Below are positions 13,530 through 18,470 of a stretch of 18,470 bases of DNA, one piece after another; the first letter of the stretch is position 1; each line of letters starts with the position of its first letter. A model generated the notes under the pieces. That model worked only from the letters and a program-made list of their open reading frames with translations. It was not told the origin of the DNA and did not search any database. The DNA lies in assembly GCA_945861315.1 (NCBI GenBank), contig CAMAUB010000005.1, forward strand, positions 1-18,470, written 5' to 3'. Source of the stretch: Chlamydia trachomatis (GTDB lineage: Bacteria > Chlamydiota > Chlamydiia > Chlamydiales > JAAKFR01). The translations under genes were made by a program, and so were the position numbers.

Positions 13530-15339
13530 TTATTTCCCCCATCTCATCATTTTTCTCTTCAGGTTCGACCCAGCGGCCATGTGCCTTGATCAACGAGATA
13601 AGGCGGCTATCAGCCTCTGCCATATCAATGTTTTTCTCTACACATATCTTACCCACATAGAGATCGATTTTACCCGGCTTTGAACCAACATACCCAAAGT
13701 CAGCATCAGCCATTTCACCAGGTCCATTTACTATACATCCCATAATAGCAATTTTCACGCCAGGTAAATGATTTGTCCTCAAACGAATCCTAGCTGCCAC
13801 AGTCTGAAGATCAAAAAGAGTACGCCCACAAGATGGGCAGGAAATAAATTCTGTTTTAGATGAGCGCATCCTTGCCCCTTGCAAAATTGCAAAACAAAGC
13901 GAGCGACGCTCCGCTAGCGGCAAATTAGCTACAAGAGAAATGCCCTCTGCAAGCCCATCACACAATAGTGAACCAAGCTCTGCTGCTGCATGAATAATAC
14001 AGTCGCTACTAGATCCTTGATAGGTAAACCTCAATAGCACAGGGATTGCTAGCTCTTTCTTTTTCAACCAATCCAAGAAGTAGCGCACCGAGTGGATCCC
14101 ACAAGCCTCAAAATAGATCACAGCAGGCTTGTCAACGATAATCGCCTCATTTGGCTCACGCACCATATAGGGATCTGAAATAACAGCAATGCCTGCCGCC
14201 TTTAATTTCTCAAGCTTAGGATGTTCAATTGTTGCAATCACACCATCAACGCTACCAGGTTGAGCAACAGGTCGCCCAAGCTCCATTTTACAGCCAAGAT
14301 CTGCAAAGAAACTAGCAGACTCAATCTCATCATAAGAAACAGGCAAAATGACAGAACCATCACGATGTAGCTGCTTTGGCAAGTTGACAACTCGCTTCTG
14401 CATCACATCAATCCTACGCGTTGTCTCTTCAAAGCAAGCGACACCTTTACCAATATAACTCTTTGCAAAAGCAACAAGACGTTGACATGGATCAATCTCA
14501 TACCAAGGATCCTCTGTCAAAGAGACTCGAATAGTATCCCCTATCCCATCTAGAAGAAGCGAGCCAATCCCAATTGCCGACTTCACACGTCCATCTTCTC
14601 CCTCTCCAGCCTCTGTCACACCCAAATGAAGAGGATAGTTCCACCCAAGCTCTATCATCTTCGCAACAAGCAACCTGTAAGCCTGAATCATCACCTGTGT
14701 ATTACTTGCCTTCATTGAATAGATAAGATTATGAAAATCAAGCATGCGACAAACCCGCGTAAACTCAAGAGCCGATTCCACCATCCCAAAAGCAGTATCC
14801 CCATAGCGATTCATCACCCGATCAGATAACGAACCGTGGTTGGTTCCAATACGCATTGAACGCCCAAGACGCTTGCACTTTTCAACAAGCGGGGCAAACT
14901 TCTCTTCCAACCGTTCAAGCTCAGCGGCATAACTTGCATCATCATACTCAAGCACTTTAAAGCTTGCGCGTCGATCGACAAAATTACCCGGATTAATCCG
15001 CACCTTATCAGCAAAATCAACAACCCTCATCGCAGCTGGAGGATAAAAATGAATATCAGCCACAAGAGGGATTGTATACCCCTTTGCAATCAACTGATTC
15101 TTAATTCCTTCACACGCATCAGCCTCTTTCATCCCCTGAACAGTAACCCGTGCAATTTCGCATCCCGCATCAGCGAGGCGAATAATCTGCTCGACTGTCG
15201 CATCCACATCACGTGTATTTGATGTTGTCATTGATTGGATTCGAACTGGATTATCCCCTCCAACTCCGACATTGCCAACCATGACCTCACGACTCTTCCA
15301 TCTCTGGGTCTGATAAATCTTTTCACAATATTTTGTCAT
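13450..15339 (-). CDS. ispG: 4-hydroxy-3-methylbut-2-enyl diphosphate synthase (long, insertion-bearing form), 629 aa
   Basis: Converts ME-cPP to HMBPP in the MEP isoprenoid pathway with a 4Fe-4S cluster. The N-terminal TIM barrel is clear: VRIQSMTTSNTRDVDATVEQI (32-52), VADIHFYPPAAMRV (93-106), KVRINPGNF (112-120), TNHGSLSDR (166-174) and GVTEAGEGEDGRVKSAIGIGSLLLDGIGDTIRVSL (240-274). A large insert follows (about 285-495), as in chlamydial and plant enzymes and unlike the roughly 370-aa E. coli form. The cluster domain has Cys501, Cys504 and Cys535 (CPSCGRT, MGCIVNGPGE), with Glu542 as the fourth-ligand or catalytic glutamate. The last 35 residues are a charged tail that overlaps the next gene. 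The ATG at 15339 lies only about 3 bases from the predicted transcription start and lacks a ribosome site. Confidence 0.95.
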   Translation of the reverse strand: MTKYCEKIYQTQRWKSREVMVGNVGVGGDNPVRIQSMTTSNTRDVDATVEQIIRLADAGCEIARVTVQGMKEADACEGIKNQLIAKGYTIPLVADIHFYPPAAMRVVDFADKVRINPGNFVDRRASFKVLEYDDASYAAELERLEEKFAPLVEKCKRLGRSMRIGTNHGSLSDRVMNRYGDTAFGMVESALEFTRVCRMLDFHNLIYSMKASNTQVMIQAYRLLVAKMIELGWNYPLHLGVTEAGEGEDGRVKSAIGIGSLLLDGIGDTIRVSLTEDPWYEIDPCQRLVAFAKSYIGKGVACFEETTRRIDVMQKRVVNLPKQLHRDGSVILPVSYDEIESASFFADLGCKMELGRPVAQPGSVDGVIATIEHPKLEKLKAAGIAVISDPYMVREPNEAIIVDKPAVIYFEACGIHSVRYFLDWLKKKELAIPVLLRFTYQGSSSDCIIHAAAELGSLLCDGLAEGISLVANLPLAERRSLCFAILQGARMRSSKTEFISCPSCGRTLFDLQTVAARIRLRTNHLPGVKIAIMGCIVNGPGEMADADFGYVGSKPGKIDLYVGKICVEKNIDMAEADSRLISLIKAHGRWVEPEEKNDEMGEINGTAQKGKVDHNRSELFNVSGSSAEK

Positions 15340-15348
15340 AAGCTAAAA

Positions 15349-15376
15349 ACTATATCATAACCAGCTTTTCGGTCAA
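15349..15376 (-). promoter_or_regulatory. ispG: ispG promoter
   Basis: On the minus strand TTGACC (15376-15371) and TATAGT (15354-15349) are 16 bases apart. Initiation about 7 bases on would fall near 15342, giving an almost leaderless ispG message. Confidence 0.55.
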
Positions 15377-15500
15377 ATGTTGACAAATTCAAAAAATCTT
15401 TTAATAAAATAAAATTGGTTTTTACGTGCTACCGATGAGCTGTGATAGTAATAACTGTTAGAGTTTCTTATTAATAACCAAGAACTCACTGTTGCAATAT

Positions 15501-15517
15501 TTAACAGCAACTGTTAA
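15501..15517. promoter_or_regulatory. Palindrome upstream of the DUF4143 ATPase gene
   Basis: TTAACAG-CAA-CTGTTAA is a perfect 7-3-7 inverted repeat ending 10 bases before the ATG at 15528. A related TAACTGTTA half-palindrome is at 15452-15460. It could be an operator or a leader hairpin that limits translation. Confidence 0.45.
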
Positions 15518-15527
15518 GATCTGAAAC

Positions 15528-16757
15528 ATGCGCTTCGAACGTCACATTAAGGATGAGGTCCTTGCTCTGTTAAAAATTATGCCCGTCACTCTAGTTTTAG
15601 GGGCTAGACAAACGGGTAAAACGACCCTAGTCGAGTCAATCATGCAAAGCAATGGTTGGACATATGTCACTTTTGACGACGAGGTAACGCTTTCTCTTGC
15701 CCAGGATGACCCCTCTTCCTGGCTCAGCTCTCTTCCAAAGCCTGTTGTTATCGATGAAGTTCAAAGAGTTCCCGAAATATTTCTTTCAATCAAACGAGAT
15801 GTCGACCAAAACCGCATTCCAGGCAGGTACCTACTCACTGGCTCTGCCAACCCCCTCCTCCTTCCAAAACTGGGAGACTCTCTAGCAGGGCGCATGGGTA
15901 TTGTAACCATGTATCCCTTTTCCCAAGGAGAGATACAACGTCACAAAGAGCAGTTTATCACTCAAATTTTCTCAATAACTCCCAATTTCCCAAAAATCCC
16001 TAAATTGGAGCGCAAAGCACTATACGAAATTCTTCTTAAAGGCAGCTTCCCTCCAATAAACAGTTTTGATAACCCAGCCGACATTAAACGCTGGATCAAT
16101 TCTTACCTCCAGACAATGATGCAAAAAGACATAAGAGACATTTCAAATATAGAAGGGTTGCGAGAATTTCCACGCCTCTTTCGGCTCATCGCAACTCGTT
16201 CAGCTAATCTGCTTAATATTTCAGACCTCTCTCGAACCCTTGGAATAGTCAATATGACACTTAACCGGTACCTAACACTTTTGGAAATTTTATTTTTTAT
16301 CCACCTTCTCCCAGCTTGGTTTACCAATCTTGGAAAACGTTTGATAAAGTCTCCGAAAGTTCATGTCTGCGATACCGCGGTGATGGCACTCTTATTAGAA
16401 GTCGATCAACAACGTCTACAAAATGACCCTTACCTCTTTGGACAATTCGTAGAAAATTTCACTTTCTTAGAACTCTTAAAGCAAAAAACCTGGTCTTCAA
16501 CAACTTGTGAAATCTACCACTTCCGAGATGGAGACCATGAGGTTGATTTTGTCTTTGAAAAGCCAGATGGTTCTATTGTGGGTATTGAAGTAAAATGCGC
16601 CTCAAAGATCCGTTCAGATGACTTGAAAGGACTAAACCACTTAAAAAAACTCTCCAATTCTTATTTCAAGCGAGGAGTTATTCTGTATTTAGGTGATGAG
16701 ATTCAATATCTTAAACCAGATCTAATAGCTCTTCCACTTCAAGCTATTTGGTCTTAA
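15528..16757 (+). CDS. AAA-family ATPase with C-terminal DUF4143 (PD-(D/E)XK-like) domain, 409 aa
   Basis: A member of a widespread bacterial family of unknown cellular role. The P-loop GARQTGKTT is at 25-33, Walker B VVIDEVQR at 73-80, and a sensor-like LLTGSANPLLL at 102-112. YPFSQGEI (129-136) is a family landmark. Residues about 210-260 form a winged helix (LREFPRLFRLIATRSANLLN, LSRTLGIVNMTLNRYL). The C-terminal DUF4143 part keeps the nuclease-fold pattern with Asp340 (HEVDFVF) and Glu354-x-Lys356 (GIEVKCA). Full length for the family. No clear ribosome site precedes the ATG, which lies close behind a palindrome. The gene is monocistronic as far as can be seen. In other genomes such genes are mobile and occur near toxin or defence genes. 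Confidence 0.88.
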   Translation: MRFERHIKDEVLALLKIMPVTLVLGARQTGKTTLVESIMQSNGWTYVTFDDEVTLSLAQDDPSSWLSSLPKPVVIDEVQRVPEIFLSIKRDVDQNRIPGRYLLTGSANPLLLPKLGDSLAGRMGIVTMYPFSQGEIQRHKEQFITQIFSITPNFPKIPKLERKALYEILLKGSFPPINSFDNPADIKRWINSYLQTMMQKDIRDISNIEGLREFPRLFRLIATRSANLLNISDLSRTLGIVNMTLNRYLTLLEILFFIHLLPAWFTNLGKRLIKSPKVHVCDTAVMALLLEVDQQRLQNDPYLFGQFVENFTFLELLKQKTWSSTTCEIYHFRDGDHEVDFVFEKPDGSIVGIEVKCASKIRSDDLKGLNHLKKLSNSYFKRGVILYLGDEIQYLKPDLIALPLQAIWS

Positions 16758-16828
16758 AAAGCAAATATCTTTAAAATATTAAAAAACTATTTATTATACA
16801 AAATAAATTGTGATACTATGAATATAGT

Positions 16829-17311
16829 ATGACTAATTACAGTTTTAAAGAGATTGTTAATTATTTCGGTGAAAAGCTCAAGTCTGAGGCTGCAGAGGAA
16901 GACATCGAAGAGGGGCTCATCGAGCTAATGCTCGATGATAATCACGTCTTACTCAGACCCGGTAAGCAATTCGGCTCTTTCAACATCAGCCTAGAACTTG
17001 GAATGCTTACAGGCCCCATCCCAGAATCACATCTCAAAGAGCTTACCAGCAGCAACTTTATGGGTGTTAATACAGGTGGTTGCTCTCTTTTTTTTGACGA
17101 AGCAGGGTCCATTATTTCCCTAGCAACAACAACAACACCCGGCACAAGCCCCCAGGAGAACTGGGAGTGGCTGCACAGAATCTACTCCATTGCCCAGCAA
17201 TGGACGAACTATATGTCTAAATGGGAGGAGTTTACTCCTCTAGCAACCTTTCCAATGGAGAAAAACGATGGCAAGTTCCATCCCCCCGGACACAGGATCT
17301 TTAAAGCCTGA
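16829..17311 (+). CDS. Class I type III secretion chaperone (CesT/SycE-like), 160 aa
   Basis: A small acidic protein with the CesT/Tir-chaperone layout: an N-terminal helix (YSFKEIVNYFGEKLKSEAAE), strands around HVLLRPGKQ and FNISLELGML, a centre with GGCSLFFDEAGSIISLATT (83-101), and a C-terminal amphipathic helix ENWEWLHRIYSIAQQWTNYM (110-129). Such chaperones bind the N-terminal region of one or a few effectors and deliver them to the type III export gate. No ribosome site is apparent before the ATG at 16829. The last 14 codons overlap the start of the next gene, the classical arrangement of a chaperone with its substrate. The family call is from composition and layout and is not certain. 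Confidence 0.72.
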   Translation: MTNYSFKEIVNYFGEKLKSEAAEEDIEEGLIELMLDDNHVLLRPGKQFGSFNISLELGMLTGPIPESHLKELTSSNFMGVNTGGCSLFFDEAGSIISLATTTTPGTSPQENWEWLHRIYSIAQQWTNYMSKWEEFTPLATFPMEKNDGKFHPPGHRIFKA

Positions 17312-18470
17312 GATCTACTCAACTAGCGAGCGAGCTACACTTCGTGAATCTCGTATGGCAAGACAGGTAGAGAGTGGCGGCGGCTGGTTTAGCACAATTG
17401 GCTCTGGCCTAGTCACTTTCGCTAAGATTTTTTTTATTCCCTTTAAATTTGTTGGCCACATCATAAGAAGTAGAACGTTGATTAATCCACTCCAATTTGT
17501 TGCTGCAACTAGAGCGATGAGCTATCTTGCAAAAAGCTATCCTCACCTAAATGAGGCTGAAAAAAAAGAGGTTGCGAAAACTCTTTTTGCTGGAAGCGAA
17601 TCTAAACTAGCAATTCAATTCGATGAATATTTGACACTAGTAGAGAGCAAATTGCCCGGTATGGCCACAACACAAGATGAAAACGTAAGGAAGGATCTTG
17701 AAGATGTTATAGAAAAACAAGAACCTCTTCTTATCCTAGCCCAAACAACTACAGGAGACCTGGACCACTTTATTATTCCGGGAATTATAAAAGATATTTT
17801 TACGAGAAAATTTCTAGACAATACGCAAATCATAGGGCATGCGCTAACATTTATGTCACCTACTCCCCAAGAGGGTGTTCATGCGAGTAGAGCCATTCCA
17901 AAAGAGTTTCGAGCAATACCATCAGGCCTAAGGCAACAATTTGAACCAACGTCTCTTGCAGATGGTAAAGTTGTTATTCTTGTAAGCAATAGAAACGGCG
18001 AGACAAGAAGAGTAGAAATTCCTATTCCTGAAAATGTTCGTGGAAGGGATGATTTCTCCAAATTTTTAAGATGTGTTAATGAGGATGAGGATGGCCTTAC
18101 TCTTGATGAAATAGGAAAATATAAGATAGCTCTTCATGCGATGGGTGAAGCACTCTTTCTTGGAATCCAATCACTTGAAACAACTCAAGATATTCCAGCA
18201 GCTCGCTCGCATGAAGATCTTGTGATACAGGTGGTACCTGGCACGATTTGCGTTCGAGAAAATGGAAATTTAGCTCTTACCTATCACCCACCTGAAGGAC
18301 CAAAAGCAGAAAAAATGAATCCTGCCACTTCACCAGACGAAAAAGCCGCTGGTAATCTTAGCCTAAGAGTCCAGCGGATAGTCACTGTAGTGGCAGATTC
18401 AGAAGAAGTCTGCTCAGCTCCTGAACGTTTTTACCAAGGAGTTGCACTCAATCCAATTGAGGTGCAAACA
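17268..18470 (+). CDS. Candidate type III secreted protein, N-terminal 401 residues (3' end beyond the window)
   Basis: This frame is open from an ATG at 17268 to the last base with no stop. The ATG has GGAG seven bases upstream (17257-17260) and lies inside the chaperone gene (44-nt overlap). The N-terminus MASSIPPDTGSLKPEIYSTS is Ser/Thr/Pro-rich and polar, as in type III signals. A hydrophobic, basic-ended stretch follows at about 41-66 (FSTIGSGLVTFAKIFFIPFK onward). Beyond that the protein looks soluble, with no domain I recognise; residues about 247-275 (LADGKVVILVSNRNGETRRV) and 341-360 resemble beta-rich segments. A second possible start is the ATG at 17355 (Met30), which lacks as good a ribosome site. 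Function unknown; the secretion idea rests on the chaperone overlap. Confidence 0.75.
   Translation, partial: MASSIPPDTGSLKPEIYSTSERATLRESRMARQVESGGGWFSTIGSGLVTFAKIFFIPFKFVGHIIRSRTLINPLQFVAATRAMSYLAKSYPHLNEAEKKEVAKTLFAGSESKLAIQFDEYLTLVESKLPGMATTQDENVRKDLEDVIEKQEPLLILAQTTTGDLDHFIIPGIIKDIFTRKFLDNTQIIGHALTFMSPTPQEGVHASRAIPKEFRAIPSGLRQQFEPTSLADGKVVILVSNRNGETRRVEIPIPENVRGRDDFSKFLRCVNEDEDGLTLDEIGKYKIALHAMGEALFLGIQSLETTQDIPAARSHEDLVIQVVPGTICVRENGNLALTYHPPEGPKAEKMNPATSPDEKAAGNLSLRVQRIVTVVADSEEVCSAPERFYQGVALNPIEVQT

Overview
The window most likely comes from a member of the Chlamydiota, probably an amoeba-associated (Parachlamydia/Protochlamydia-like) lineage. The evidence is a long, insertion-bearing IspG, a class I type III secretion chaperone followed by an overlapping candidate substrate gene, a leucine-rich-repeat protein ending in an IpaH/SspH-type NEL ubiquitin-ligase domain, and AT-rich DNA with much insertion-sequence debris. 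The assignment rests on gene content and was not tested by a search.

Housekeeping genes: an ABC-F ATPase of the Uup type (1942-3675), glutamate-1-semialdehyde aminomutase hemL followed by the PLP-homeostasis protein YggS (11249-9323, minus strand), and the isoprenoid enzyme ispG with an overlapping unknown gene (15339-12942, minus strand).

Accessory genes lie between them. From left to right: a lipase-like alpha/beta hydrolase (1781-210, minus); a two-gene HipA-type kinase module with twin operators in its promoter (5271-3686, minus); a frameshifted NEL-domain remnant (5353-5595); a class II Fic AMP-transferase gene bracketed by TTGTGAC motifs (5714-6825); a 164-bp element with 33-bp terminal inverted repeats that cuts an IS630-type transposase (6855-7293); the intact LRR-NEL gene (7420-9270); a small winged-helix regulator with two operators (11464-11873); an IS5-like deletion remnant (11895-12116); and a HigBA-type toxin-antitoxin pair bounded by a short direct repeat (12131-12954).

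The right end has an AAA/DUF4143 ATPase behind a palindrome (15501-16757), then the chaperone (16829-17311). Its last codons overlap the start of a large ORF (17268 to the window end) that runs off the window and so would be missed by ORF lists requiring a stop codon. This pair looks like a chaperone and its cognate secreted protein.

Taken together, this is a conserved chlamydial backbone interrupted by a cluster of modules for controlling growth or manipulating the host (Hip kinase, Fic, NEL ligase, HigBA). Several carry recognisable operator-like inverted repeats, and several are flanked by transposon scars or duplicated fragments.
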